A DNA stretch of 64,000 nucleotides from Methylocystis echinoides (lineage in GTDB: Bacteria; Pseudomonadota; Alphaproteobacteria; Rhizobiales; Beijerinckiaceae), in contig NZ_CP156084.1 in NCBI RefSeq assembly GCF_040687965.1, forward strand, positions 3,685,537 through 3,749,536, given 5' to 3'. Made by a program: the position numbers and the translations under genes. This document shows positions 42,369-52,888 of this stretch, piece by piece (position 1 is the stretch's first letter; every line of letters starts with the position of its first letter). Under the pieces are notes generated by a model. The model worked only from the letters and a program-made list of their open reading frames with translations. It made no database searches and was not told the DNA's origin.

Positions 42369-43535
42369 ATGGTCGCCGTAACCGACGCGCCCGAGCGGCT
42401 CGCGCCCCCGATCGAACGCAGCGGGCTCTTGCGGCTGTCGCCGCTCGATCAGCGGCGGCTCGCCAATTTCAAGGCCAACAAGCGCGGCTATTGGTCGTTC
42501 TGGATCTTCATGACGCTCTTCGTCATGTCGCTTCTGTCGAACATTCTCGCCAACGACCGGCCCATCCTCGCCTGGTACAAGGGCGAGCCGCTGTTCCCGG
42601 CCTTCGTGTCCTATCCCGAGGAGAAATTCGGCGGCTTTCTGGCGCGCACCGACTATCGCGACCCGACGATCGAAAACGAGATCAGGGCGCATGGCTGGAT
42701 GCTGTGGCCGCCGATCCGCTACTCCTATGACACGCATAATCTCGACCTGCCGACCCCCGCGCCCTCGCCCCCGACCTGGCTGCTGACCAAGGCCCAATGC
42801 GAGGCGGCGGCCGCCAAGCTCCTGAAGCCCGGCGAGCCCAACCGCGGCTGCTCGGCCATCGAATGGAACTGGCTCGGCACGGACGATCAGGGCCGCGACG
42901 TGGTCGCGCGCCTGCTTTACGGGTTTCGCGTCTCGGTTCTGTTCGGCCTCATCCTCGCGACGATCTCGTCCATCGTCGGCGTCGCGGCGGGCGCGATACA
43001 GGGCTATTTCGGCGGACGCGTCGACCTCGTCTTCCAGCGCTTCATCGAGGTCTGGTCCTCGCTGCCGCAGCTCTATCTGCTCATTATCATTTCGTCCTTC
43101 CTCACGCCGGGCTTTTTCGTGCTGCTCGGCATTCTGCTGCTCTTCTCTTGGGTGTCGCTCGTGCATGTCGTGCGCGCCGAATTCCTGCGCGCCCGCAACT
43201 TCGAATATGTGAACGCCGCCCGGGCGCTGGGCCTGTCGAATTTCCGCATCATCCTGAGGCACCTCTTGCCCAACGCCACGGTGGCGACGCTGACCTTCCT
43301 GCCCTTCATCCTCAATTCCTCGATCACGACGCTGACGGCGCTCGACTTCCTGGGCTTTGGCCTGCCGCCCGGCTCGCCGTCGCTCGGCGAATTGCTGCTG
43401 CAGGGCAAATCCAACCTCCAGGCCCCCTGGCTGGGCCTCACGGGCTTCGCCATCATCGCGCTGATGCTGTCGCTCCTCGTCTTCGTCGGCGAGGCCGTGC
43501 GTGACGCTTTTGACCCGAGAAAGAATTTCCGGTGA
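42369..43535 (+). CDS. yejE: Peptide ABC transporter permease (YejE type)
   Basis: A 388-residue permease of the DppC/OppC class. After the first membrane segment (WSFWIFMTLFVMSLLSNILA) a long periplasmic loop (to about 180) holds WLTKAQCEAAAAKLL and IEWNWLGTDDQGRDVVARLL, typical of YejE. The EAA loop is EFVNAARALGLSNFRII-like (FEYVNAARALGLSNF). GAGG lies 7 bases before the ATG. Its stop overlaps a possible GTG start of the next, unrelated antitoxin gene. Confidence 0.93.
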   Translation: MVAVTDAPERLAPPIERSGLLRLSPLDQRRLANFKANKRGYWSFWIFMTLFVMSLLSNILANDRPILAWYKGEPLFPAFVSYPEEKFGGFLARTDYRDPTIENEIRAHGWMLWPPIRYSYDTHNLDLPTPAPSPPTWLLTKAQCEAAAAKLLKPGEPNRGCSAIEWNWLGTDDQGRDVVARLLYGFRVSVLFGLILATISSIVGVAAGAIQGYFGGRVDLVFQRFIEVWSSLPQLYLLIIISSFLTPGFFVLLGILLLFSWVSLVHVVRAEFLRARNFEYVNAARALGLSNFRIILRHLLPNATVATLTFLPFILNSSITTLTALDFLGFGLPPGSPSLGELLLQGKSNLQAPWLGLTGFAIIALMLSLLVFVGEAVRDAFDPRKNFR

Positions 43536-43567
43536 AGTCGGATAAAATGCCGCCGGAGGCAGACGAG

Positions 43568-43792
43568 ATGGACAAGATCGTGCGAGAGCATTATCCAGCG
43601 GCCAAGTTGCCGGAGGAATTGCGTGCGGGTATCGACCCCAACGCCCGTGTGACGATCACGGTCGAATTAGAGGAAACGCCTGGGGCCGTCATGCCTCTTG
43701 AGGAAATGTTTGCGCTCCGCCGGGACGTATTTTTGAGTCAGAGTGAAGTCGACGCATATGTGAAATCGCTTCGCGATGAGTGGGGCAACTGA
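43568..43792 (+). CDS. Putative antitoxin of the PIN-domain toxin that follows
   Basis: A 74-residue protein, chosen from ATG 43568 because GGAGG lies 8 bases upstream; the frame is open to a GTG at 43532 that overlaps the yejE stop. It is acidic, with a beta stretch ARVTITVELEETPGAVMPLE and a helical C-terminus LSQSEVDAYVKSLRDEWGN. It does not match VapB/AbrB or RHH patterns that I can recognise. Its end overlaps the toxin start by 17 bp, the usual coupling of antitoxin and toxin. Confidence 0.65.
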   Translation: MDKIVREHYPAAKLPEELRAGIDPNARVTITVELEETPGAVMPLEEMFALRRDVFLSQSEVDAYVKSLRDEWGN

Positions 43793-44258
43793 CCTCGTGC
43801 CCGCTCCGCTCGTCTATGTCGATACAAATGTCTTCATTACTGGCTTCGAATCGCCCATCGAAGCCGCCAAGCCCGTGCAGGACTTTCTCCTCCGCCTCAG
43901 GGAGAGGCCCGGCTCGGCCGTAACGAGCGAGCTGACTCTGGCGGAGCTTTTGGCGCCGGTATCGCGTCCCGGCGGACTGCCGACCCCTGTGAAGCGACGG
44001 CTCTATCTCGATCTGCTCATCTGGAGCAAAATGTTCGACTTGCGGCCCATAACGCGGGATATTCTCATCGAGACTGCCGACCTGAGATGCGCGACGCGTC
44101 ACACGCTGCCGGACGCAATTCACCTCGTCACCGCAATCCGAGCGCAGTGCAGATATTTCTTGTCTTACGACAATGGCGTTAGACCGCCCCAGGGCATGGA
44201 GCGCATTCCGCCAGACCGCCCCGGGATAGACGTGGTTCTCCGGGCTTGGACCCAGTGA
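43776..44258 (+). CDS. PIN-domain toxin (VapC-like ribonuclease)
   Basis: A 160-residue PIN domain. The acidic set is visible: D in LVYVDTNVFITGFE, E in TSELTLAELLAPV, D in LPDAIHLVTAI and D in YFLSYDNGVR. PIN toxins cut RNA (tRNA or rRNA) with Mg2+ when released from antitoxin. The start at 43776 overlaps the antitoxin gene; a GTG at 43797 is a possible internal start. The pair sits between yejE and yejF with only 20 bp to yejF, so it appears embedded in the importer operon. Confidence 0.82.
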   Translation: MSGATDLVPAPLVYVDTNVFITGFESPIEAAKPVQDFLLRLRERPGSAVTSELTLAELLAPVSRPGGLPTPVKRRLYLDLLIWSKMFDLRPITRDILIETADLRCATRHTLPDAIHLVTAIRAQCRYFLSYDNGVRPPQGMERIPPDRPGIDVVLRAWTQ

Positions 44259-44278
44259 GGCCGAAACTGGAAGACGCA

Positions 44279-45901
<1,623 letters not shown>

Positions 45902-45984
45902 GCCAATCGTTAGAATCGCAGGCGTAGAGATTTTCGCGCAGGCTCAACCTGCGAGATTATTCTTTTCGCGCTTGCGAGGATCAA

Positions 45985-46782
45985 ATGACGAGTCTTGCCG
46001 AGGAGGCGGCCGCGATCATCCGCTCGCGTTATGGGGCCGGCCCGGTCGAAACCGCGCTGATTACCGCGGGAGTCTTCAACAGCCTGCCAGAGCTTGGCGA
46101 ACGACTTGTCACCATTCCCTATGCGGACCTGCCCGGCTTTCCAACCTGCGCCGGCGTTGAGGACGGGGAATTTATCGTCTCGGCGATCGATGATGCGCCG
46201 ACCGTCATCTTGAAAGGCCGCTCAACCTTTTTTGAGACGGGCGACCCCAGCCTCATGGCGGCTCCGATAGAAACCCTCGCGCTGCTGGGCGCCCGCGCCG
46301 TGCTGAGCACAGGCCTCGCGCGCGTCGCGCTGGCCCCTCTTGCGCCAAGCAGCGTCGTCGTGGTGACGGACCACATCAATTTCAACGGCCTCAACCCGTT
46401 GATCGGCGCGGCGGCGAGCGGGGACGGACTGGCCGGTTCGAACGAGGCGTACGACAAGCGGCTGCTCCGCCGCATCAAACTCGCCGCCGCGGAAGGCGGC
46501 GTCACGATCCATGAAGGCGTGATGATGTGGTTTTCCGGGCCGACATTCGAAACGCCGGCGGAGATAAAAATGGCGCGCCAGCTCGGCGCCGATATCGTCG
46601 GCTGGACGATTCCGCCCGAAGCGATCCTTGCACGGCGCTTCGGGCTCCCTTTCGCCGGCATCGCCGTCATTGCGGAGGTCCCTTCCGACTCGCAGGGCCC
46701 CGACCAGTCTCGCAATTCTGTCGCCGCCGGAATCGTGGGCGTCAAACGCCTCGCGCGCACCTTCATCAAGGCGCGCTGCTGA
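45985..46782 (+). CDS. Purine nucleoside phosphorylase
   Basis: A 265-residue trimeric-type PNP/MTAP-family enzyme that splits purine nucleosides with phosphate. GLARVALAPLAPSSVVVVTD and DHINFNGLNPLIG (parts of a longer region), then VMMWFSGPTFETPAEIKMAR and LGADIVGWTIPPEAILARRF are the family blocks with the base-binding Glu/Asn regions. GAGG lies 5 bases before the ATG. It overlaps the convergent MaoC gene by 17 bp at its 3' end. Confidence 0.88.
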   Translation: MTSLAEEAAAIIRSRYGAGPVETALITAGVFNSLPELGERLVTIPYADLPGFPTCAGVEDGEFIVSAIDDAPTVILKGRSTFFETGDPSLMAAPIETLALLGARAVLSTGLARVALAPLAPSSVVVVTDHINFNGLNPLIGAAASGDGLAGSNEAYDKRLLRRIKLAAAEGGVTIHEGVMMWFSGPTFETPAEIKMARQLGADIVGWTIPPEAILARRFGLPFAGIAVIAEVPSDSQGPDQSRNSVAAGIVGVKRLARTFIKARC

Positions 46783-47254
46783 CCGTATCGGGCGCCTTCG
46801 CGCGCTTAGGGTCGCGGGAGACCAGCATCGTCGCCACGAGGGTTTGCACCGTCCGACCCGCGCCGTCGCAGGCGCCTCCGTCGAAGGTGACGAGACCCCG
46901 ATCCGGCAGCGAGCGCGAGACGCGCAATTTGGTGATCTCGCCTTGGATATGCAGATGGTCCCCGGGCCGCACCGGCCGCTTCCAGGAAATCTGCGTATCG
47001 ACGCCGATGAGACCTCCGGGGAAGGTCACCCCGCAACGATAAAGCAGGTGACGCACCGTCGCGGAGGCCGTCTGCCAACCGCTGGCGACGATCCCGCCGA
47101 ACATGCTGTCGCGCGCGGCGTGTGGATCGAGATGGAAATATTGCGGATCATTCTCGCGCGCGAAGGCGACGATCGCCTCTTCCGTCACCTCTTCAGGCTC
47201 TGAGACGAAACGTCTGCCGACGAAAAGATCTTCAAAATAGATGACCTTCTCCAT
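46766..47254 (-). CDS. MaoC-family hot-dog dehydratase
   Basis: A 162-residue hot-dog protein. VAFARENDPQYFHLDPHAAR and DSMFGGIVASGWQTAS contain the Asp/His hydratase dyad of (R)-specific enoyl-CoA hydratases and MaoC proteins. It probably hydrates an enoyl-CoA or a related thioester. It lies 7 bp behind the NlpC/P60 gene on the same strand and last in a three-gene operon with the M17 peptidase; the metabolic reason for this grouping is not evident. Confidence 0.85.
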   Translation of the reverse strand: MEKVIYFEDLFVGRRFVSEPEEVTEEAIVAFARENDPQYFHLDPHAARDSMFGGIVASGWQTASATVRHLLYRCGVTFPGGLIGVDTQISWKRPVRPGDHLHIQGEITKLRVSRSLPDRGLVTFDGGACDGAGRTVQTLVATMLVSRDPKRAKAPDTVSSAP

Positions 47255-47261
47255 GGGGCGA

Positions 47262-48113
47262 CTATCCGCTCAAACGCCGCACGCCGGTGATGTCCCCGGC
47301 GCCGGCCTCGAGATTGCGCGCGCGCACAAGCTCCAGCGGCTCGCTGGACACCAGCATGTGCGTTCCGTTGGCGTGGAGCAGCGTCGTGGAATCGCGCATG
47401 ATTCCAACGTGGCCCTTCCAGAAGACGAGATCGCCGCGCTCGAGCGGCGCGCCGATCTCTACGGGGGCGCCAAGTTGCGCTTCCTGCATGTCGCTGTCAC
47501 GCGGCGCCTTGCGGCCCGTCGCGGCGAACGCGATCTGGACGAGGCCGGAGCAGTCGACGCCGATCGAGGACTTGCCGCCCCAGAGATAAGGCGCGCCGAT
47601 CAGCGTTTCCGCGACGGCGACAAAATCCTCGGCGGGCGCGTCGAGCGCCGAGAGATGGGTTCGCCAGATGAAGCCCCTGTCGCGCGTCACGAGGAAGGCG
47701 TCGCGCTCCTCCACGACGGAGACTTCGGCGCTCAACGGCAGCGCCAGCAGCGGCGGCTGTTTGATGCTCGCGGCGGGATAGACGAAGGTGCGCGGCACGG
47801 CGACCCGATGCGTGGGCGCGCTCAATTCGCTCCACAGGGCGTTGGCGGCGATCCAGCCGACATAGCCATCGCGCGCGAGCTGCGCCCAGGCCCAGCCTTC
47901 TTCCTCGTCATAAACGGTCACGCGCTCGCCATAGAGCGCCTGCGTATCGATGGCGGAATCGGGTCGCGGCTCGCGCCGCAGGTCGACGACCCCCTCCTTC
48001 ACTTCCATGACCACGCCTTCGACATAGCGGTCGGCGGTGACGCGGCCCTTGAGATAGACGGCGGCGAGATCGGCGCGCGCGGGGGTCAGGCGTCGGTCGA
48101 AGGGGCTCGTCAT
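47262..48113 (-). CDS. NlpC/P60 cell-wall peptidase with SH3 domains
   Basis: A 283-residue C40 peptidase. Residues about 30-145 hold SH3b-type repeats (GVVDLRREPRPDSAIDTQAL, GWAWAQLARDGYVGWIAANA) that target peptidoglycan; the C-terminal domain has YLWGGKSSIGVDCSGLVQIA with the catalytic cysteine and KGHVGIMRDSTTLLHA with the histidine. No signal peptide is visible, so it is either cytoplasmic (murein peptide recycling) or exported by another route. Its ATG overlaps the stop of the aminopeptidase (ATGA); both would degrade peptides in a coupled manner. Confidence 0.9.
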   Translation of the reverse strand: MTSPFDRRLTPARADLAAVYLKGRVTADRYVEGVVMEVKEGVVDLRREPRPDSAIDTQALYGERVTVYDEEEGWAWAQLARDGYVGWIAANALWSELSAPTHRVAVPRTFVYPAASIKQPPLLALPLSAEVSVVEERDAFLVTRDRGFIWRTHLSALDAPAEDFVAVAETLIGAPYLWGGKSSIGVDCSGLVQIAFAATGRKAPRDSDMQEAQLGAPVEIGAPLERGDLVFWKGHVGIMRDSTTLLHANGTHMLVSSEPLELVRARNLEAGAGDITGVRRLSG

Positions 48114-49504
48114 GCCTTCGCCCTTTCCGTCGCGCGCTTTTCGATGAGATCGTAAAGCAGCCGCGCGCTCTGCACCTCGCCGCCCTCCGGCCGGCCGGGC
48201 TTCGTCGATGGGTTCCAGCAATAAACGTCGAAATGCGCCCAGCGCGCCGGGTCGGCGACGAAACGGCGCAGGAACAGCGCGGCGACGATGGAGCCGGAGA
48301 ACCCGCCGCTCGTGACGCTGACCACGTCTGAAATCTTGCCGTCGAGGCCGCCGTCGTAATTCTCCCACAGCGGCATGCGCCAGACCGGATCATTCGCCGC
48401 GCGCCCCTGTGCGAAGATCGCCTCGGCAAGCGCGTCGTCGCCCGTATAGAAGGGCGGCAGTTCCGGCCCCAGCGCCACGCGCGCGGCGCCGGTCAGCGTC
48501 GCGAAGTCGAAGAGAAGATCCGGCTGATCCTCGCTGGCGCAGGCGAGCGCGTCGGCGAGAATGAGCCGCCCCTCGGCGTCGGTGTTGCCAATCTCGACCG
48601 TGAGCCCCTTGCGGCTGCGATAGATGTCGCTGGTGCGGAACGCGTTCGCGGAAATGGAATTTTCCACGATCGGCAACAGCACGCGCAGCCGTACCGGAAG
48701 GCCGGCGTCCATGAGCATGGCGGCGAGCGCCAGCGCGGTCGCGGCGCCGCCCATGTCCTTCTTCATCAGCGCCATGGCCGAAGAGGGCTTGATGTCGAGG
48801 CCGCCCGAATCGAAACACACGCCCTTGCCGACGAGCGTCACCTTCAGCCCGTCCTCGGGGCCATGCGTGAATTCGACGAGACGCGGCGGCTGCGCGGCGG
48901 CGCGGCCCACGGCGTGGATGAGAGGAAAATTCTCGGCGAGCAGCGCATCGCCGACGATCGCGCGCGCCTGCGCGCCATATCGGGCGGCGAGGCCCAGGGC
49001 GGCTTCCGCCAACGCCTCCGGCCCCATGTCGTTTGCGGGCGTATTCACCAGGTCGCGGCCGAGCGCAACTGCCGACGCGATGCGTTCGATGCGGGCGCGG
49101 TCGACCCCCTGCGGCGCGCACAGGCGCGGCGACTCCGGCCTGGCCGCCACATAGCGGGTGAAGGCGTAGCTTGAGAGGAGAAAGGCGAGCGCCGCCTGCC
49201 CGGGATCGGCGACGCCCTCGCCCAGCCGATAGAGCCCTGGCGGCAAGCCGGTCGCGAGCTTGCCGGCGAGAAACGGGTCGCGCTTTTTCGCCTCTGGCTC
49301 CTCGACGCCGAAAAAGGCGCGCGCGGCCGCGCCGTCCAGCGCGGGCGCGACGAGCAGATTCCCGGGCTTGCCCTCGAAGCGCACGGAATCGGCGATCGCC
49401 GCAACCGCCGCGGACAGGCTTTCCTTCACCTGCGGCCAGCGGGCCTTATCCACGAAATCGACGGGAATCGCCTCTGCGGACCAGTCCTCGAGCTTCATCG
49501 TCAT
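48110..49504 (-). CDS. Leucyl aminopeptidase family (M17) protein
   Basis: A 464-residue M17 metallo-aminopeptidase. GKGVCFDSGGLDIKPSSAMA and MKKDMGGAATALALA carry Lys/Asp metal ligands, and NTDAEGRLILADALACA the catalytic Arg and Asp/Glu. The N-terminal macro-like domain is shorter than in E. coli PepA. Start: two ATGs six bases apart, AGGCG upstream. It leads an operon with an NlpC/P60 peptidase and MaoC. A role in breaking down murein-derived or imported peptides (the Yej importer is nearby) is an inference. Confidence 0.9.
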   Translation of the reverse strand: MTMKLEDWSAEAIPVDFVDKARWPQVKESLSAAVAAIADSVRFEGKPGNLLVAPALDGAAARAFFGVEEPEAKKRDPFLAGKLATGLPPGLYRLGEGVADPGQAALAFLLSSYAFTRYVAARPESPRLCAPQGVDRARIERIASAVALGRDLVNTPANDMGPEALAEAALGLAARYGAQARAIVGDALLAENFPLIHAVGRAAAQPPRLVEFTHGPEDGLKVTLVGKGVCFDSGGLDIKPSSAMALMKKDMGGAATALALAAMLMDAGLPVRLRVLLPIVENSISANAFRTSDIYRSRKGLTVEIGNTDAEGRLILADALACASEDQPDLLFDFATLTGAARVALGPELPPFYTGDDALAEAIFAQGRAANDPVWRMPLWENYDGGLDGKISDVVSVTSGGFSGSIVAALFLRRFVADPARWAHFDVYCWNPSTKPGRPEGGEVQSARLLYDLIEKRATERAKA

Positions 49505-49594
49505 CGAGCGCCTATCAGCCTCCGTTAAGCTTCCGTTAAAGTTAACGCTTTACTGCCAAGCTTGGAAATCGTCCTCGCTATGGAACAATAAGCC

Positions 49595-50407
49595 GTGACA
49601 AAGGCGTCTCCTGCTTCGCCCCGCGTCGCCTGCGCCCTGGCGCTCGTCGCGCTCGTCTGCCTTTCAGGATGCAACAAATCCTCCTTGGGCGATATAACGG
49701 GCTCGGTCCGGGGGGCCTCCGCCCCCCTCCCCCAGGATGAAACGGCCTTGCGCCGCTTCGCTGAGGAGTGGGGCCAGCGCTATGATCGCAACCCCAAGGA
49801 CAAGACCACCGCAATGACCTACGCCAAGGCGTTGCATGCGCTGGACCAGAACGCGCAGGCCGTCGCCGTGATGCAGGGGCTGGCGATCACCTATCCCGAG
49901 GATATGAAGGTGCTCGGCGCCTATGGCAAGGCGCTTGCCGACGCCGGAAAATTGCAGCAGGCGGCCGAAACGCTGGAAAAGGCGCATACGCCGGAGCGCC
50001 CCGACTGGTCGATCCTGTCGACGCAAGGCTCGATCGCCGATCAGCTCGGCGATCACGAGGCCGCCCGCAACTATTACGAGGCGGCGCTGAAAATCCGCCC
50101 CAACGAGCCCACGGCGCTCTCCAATCTGGGGCTCTCCTATGCGCTGGCGAAAAATCTGCCCCGCGCCGAAGACACCCTGCGGCTCGCGGCGAGCCAGCCC
50201 TCAGCAGATATGCGCGTGCGTCAGAATTTGGCGCTGGTGTTGGCCCTTCAGGGCAAATTTTCCGAAGCGGAACAATGGTCGCAACGCGATCTGCCGCCTG
50301 CCGACGCCGCCCAAAACGTCGCCGCCATCCGGGAGATGATCTCGCAGTCGGACACCTGGCGGGAGATTCAGGCGGGCGCGGCGAAGAAATCGAACGCCGC
50401 CCGGTAA
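49595..50407 (+). CDS. TPR lipoprotein (TadD-like)
   Basis: A 270-residue lipoprotein. The signal peptide ends in VCLSGC (C27 lipidated). Four tetratricopeptide repeats span about 65-235, for example AKALHALDQNAQAVAVMQGL, GKALADAGKLQQAAETLEKA and ARNYYEAALKIRPNEPTALS. This resembles TadD, the pilotin-like lipoprotein of Flp pili, but no tad genes are nearby; here it heads a polysaccharide-assembly block. Start is GTG at 49595 without a strong ribosome site. Confidence 0.82.
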   Translation: MTKASPASPRVACALALVALVCLSGCNKSSLGDITGSVRGASAPLPQDETALRRFAEEWGQRYDRNPKDKTTAMTYAKALHALDQNAQAVAVMQGLAITYPEDMKVLGAYGKALADAGKLQQAAETLEKAHTPERPDWSILSTQGSIADQLGDHEAARNYYEAALKIRPNEPTALSNLGLSYALAKNLPRAEDTLRLAASQPSADMRVRQNLALVLALQGKFSEAEQWSQRDLPPADAAQNVAAIREMISQSDTWREIQAGAAKKSNAAR

Positions 50408-50513
50408 GCGCGCCATGGCTAAAGGCCGTCCGGGGCGGCCTGCTTAACCGATCATTAGTCATAAAGCTGGCTAATTGTCACGCTTGCGCTATGGCGCCAG
50501 ATTGGGCGCTCTT

Positions 50514-51875
50514 ATGGATGGTCTTATGTCGTCGAGACGAGCCCTGATCGCGATGACCCTGCAGGCGCGCGTGGCGGCGCGCGCCACATTGCTCATACGC
50601 CTGTCGCTGCTCGCGATCGTTTTCCTGTTGAACGGCGACTTCCATCCCGACATCACGCCCAGCGGCGAAGGCTCGAATTTCCAGCAATATCTCGGCCTCG
50701 TCTTTTGGCTCGTCATCATTGCGTCGAGCTTCTTCGCACGGCCTGTTCTAAAGATCGAATGGAGCGTCGGCCTCTACGTCACTCTTGCCTTCTTCGGCCT
50801 GGCGATGGCCTCGGCGCTCTGGTCGGACAACGCCCAGAGCAGCCTGCTCAAGTCAGCTGCGCAGCTGGTCGTTCTCATCGGCGCCTGGCGCCTCACGGCG
50901 ACATTCCCCTGGGAGGACGTCGCCGTCTGCATGCAGCTCGGACTTTTCGCCATTTGCCTCCTCTCGGCGGCGATGGCGATCTTCGTCCCGAGCGTCGGCG
51001 TGATGAGCGACTATCTTCACAACGGCCAATGGAGCGGCCTCTTCTCCTCGAAGCAGACATTGGGCGTCTGCGCCGCCATGCTGCTGTTCTTCTCGACCTT
51101 CCGGTTGATGAACGGCGCCGGCCTCCTGTGGAGCTGGTCCGCCATCGCACTCGCTATTCTTTGCTTGCTCGCCTCCGGCTCACGGGGCGGCGGCGCGCTC
51201 GCGGTGGAGGCGATCGGCGCCATCTATCTCATGAGCAAGTCGAAGGCCTTCGCGCGCGTCCTCGCCTTCGCGCCCTCGCTGTTGGCGGTCGTGGGCGGCG
51301 GCGTCATCGCCTATCTGCTGGTGACGCAAAACCGCTATCTCGTCGTCTTCGGCGCGCCGCTGGATTTTACCCAACGCACCTACATTTGGCAGCACGCGCT
51401 GAATTTTTTCTGGGATTCGCCGTGGTTCGGGGCCGGCGTCAACGGGTTCTGGACGCGAAGCGTCGTGAAGGAGCTCTTCCTCGAACGCTACCAGTGGTTC
51501 CTCGACAATTATCACAACGGCTACATCGCCATCGTCATGGAGACGGGAATCGCCGGCTATACGCTCTTCCTGCTCTCCGCTCTGCTGTTCGGGCTCCGCA
51601 TGAGCCTTCTCATTCGCGGGAGCGTCTTTCCGCCGAGCCAGACCTCTTTCGGGGTGAGTTACGCCTGCCTGCTGTTCCTTCTCAATTTCACCGAAACCTA
51701 CTTCATGCGCTCGACAAATATCCTCACGACCCACCTCACGATGATAACGGCTTTCGTGTTCGCGCGTCCGATCCCGGCCCCGGTTCGATCTCCCGCCAAA
51801 GACCCTTCCCGCGTGGAAAGACGCCGGCGCGCCCCGGGCGCGCTGCGGGCGGCGCCGCTCTGGGATGCGCTCTGA
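50514..51875 (+). CDS. O-antigen ligase/polymerase family protein (Wzy-like)
   Basis: A 453-residue polytopic membrane protein with about 10-11 hydrophobic segments. A periplasmic loop holds FTQRTYIWQHALNFFWDSPW and FGAGVNGFWTRSV ... DNYHNGYIAIVMETG, the Wzy_C/WaaL signature with the conserved HNGY. It polymerises or ligates undecaprenyl-linked glycan. The start is uncertain (ATG 50514; frame open from 50475). The GH5 gene begins within its stop codon (TGATG), so the two are coupled. Confidence 0.85.
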   Translation: MDGLMSSRRALIAMTLQARVAARATLLIRLSLLAIVFLLNGDFHPDITPSGEGSNFQQYLGLVFWLVIIASSFFARPVLKIEWSVGLYVTLAFFGLAMASALWSDNAQSSLLKSAAQLVVLIGAWRLTATFPWEDVAVCMQLGLFAICLLSAAMAIFVPSVGVMSDYLHNGQWSGLFSSKQTLGVCAAMLLFFSTFRLMNGAGLLWSWSAIALAILCLLASGSRGGGALAVEAIGAIYLMSKSKAFARVLAFAPSLLAVVGGGVIAYLLVTQNRYLVVFGAPLDFTQRTYIWQHALNFFWDSPWFGAGVNGFWTRSVVKELFLERYQWFLDNYHNGYIAIVMETGIAGYTLFLLSALLFGLRMSLLIRGSVFPPSQTSFGVSYACLLFLLNFTETYFMRSTNILTTHLTMITAFVFARPIPAPVRSPAKDPSRVERRRRAPGALRAAPLWDAL

Positions 51876-52888
51876 TGCGCCGCCTGGGAAGACGCCTCGT
51901 CCGCTTCGTCTCTCTATTCGCCCTCGCCGTTGCAGGCCCGGACGCGCTTGCGTCCGAGTCGGCGCGCGACGCCAGTCCTTTACGCAAAGGCGTGAACATC
52001 CTCGGCTACGACGGCATATGGGAAGGGAGCTTCGACAATCCCTTCCGCATGACGGATTTCGGCCGAATCCGAGCAGCGGGTTTCGATCACGTCAGGGTGA
52101 ATTTTTTCGGATTCCGCCATTTTGACAAGAAGGGCAAGCTCGACGCCCGCGTGCTCGACATTTTGGATCGCGTGCTCGATCGCGCCGACGCCGAAGGCTT
52201 GAGGGTTGTCCTCGATCAGCATGACAATCAGGACTGCCAGACGAAGCCCGCGGGCTGCAAGGGGCGACTCGTTTCCTTCTGGCGGCAAATCTCGGCGCGA
52301 TACGCCCGCGCGCGGCCGAATGTTGTTTATGAGCTCCTCAACGAGCCCGGCGGCGAAATGAGCCATGAGCAGTGGAACGCCGCCGCGGCCGCCGCTCTCG
52401 CTCAAATTCGCGCACGGGAGCCCGAGCGGCTCGTCATCGTCGGCGCGCTCAACACGAGCGACATGGCGGCGATCGAGAAGCTCGAACTTCCCGAGAGCGA
52501 CCGGCGGCTGATTGTGAGCGTGCATTATTACGATCCGCATCGCTTCACCTTCCAGGGCGCGAGCTGGAGCGAGGAATATGCGCATGTGCGCGACGTCGCC
52601 TGGGGTTCAGGCGCGGCGCGACGGCAGATCGTCGACGATTTTGCGCTGATCGCGCGCTGGGGAAAGGCGCAAGATCGGCCGATCTATCTCGGAGAATTCG
52701 GCGCGCTCGAGACGGCGCCGCCGTCGTCGCGCGCCGCATGGACGCGTCATGTCGCGCGCACCGCGGAAAGCTTTGGCTGGGGGTGGGCCTATTGGCAGTT
52801 CGACCATGATTTCTCGCTGACGGACCCGGTGACGCGGGCCTGGAACACGCCGCTCCTCGACGCTCTGATCAAACGAGGAGCCGATTGA
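51875..52888 (+). CDS. Secreted glycoside hydrolase family 5 (endoglucanase-like)
   Basis: A 337-residue GH5 enzyme. Residues 1-26 form a Sec signal peptide. KGVNILGYDGIWEG opens the barrel, VYELLNEPGGEMSHEQWNAA carries the acid/base glutamate (NEP), VSVHYYDPHRFTFQG the substrate histidine/tyrosine, and YLGEFGALETAP the nucleophile glutamate. It would cut beta-linked glycans in the periplasm or outside. Genes of this type in Wzy-dependent loci trim or release the polymer; that is the probable role. Coupled to the ligase before it and the Wzz-like gene after it. Confidence 0.88.
   Translation: MRRLGRRLVRFVSLFALAVAGPDALASESARDASPLRKGVNILGYDGIWEGSFDNPFRMTDFGRIRAAGFDHVRVNFFGFRHFDKKGKLDARVLDILDRVLDRADAEGLRVVLDQHDNQDCQTKPAGCKGRLVSFWRQISARYARARPNVVYELLNEPGGEMSHEQWNAAAAAALAQIRAREPERLVIVGALNTSDMAAIEKLELPESDRRLIVSVHYYDPHRFTFQGASWSEEYAHVRDVAWGSGAARRQIVDDFALIARWGKAQDRPIYLGEFGALETAPPSSRAAWTRHVARTAESFGWGWAYWQFDHDFSLTDPVTRAWNTPLLDALIKRGAD

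Noticed and set aside
43532..43568. GTG at 43532 as the antitoxin start
   Set aside because: It would overlap the yejE stop neatly, but the ATG at 43568 has a full GGAGG at proper spacing; the GTG remains a possible second start.
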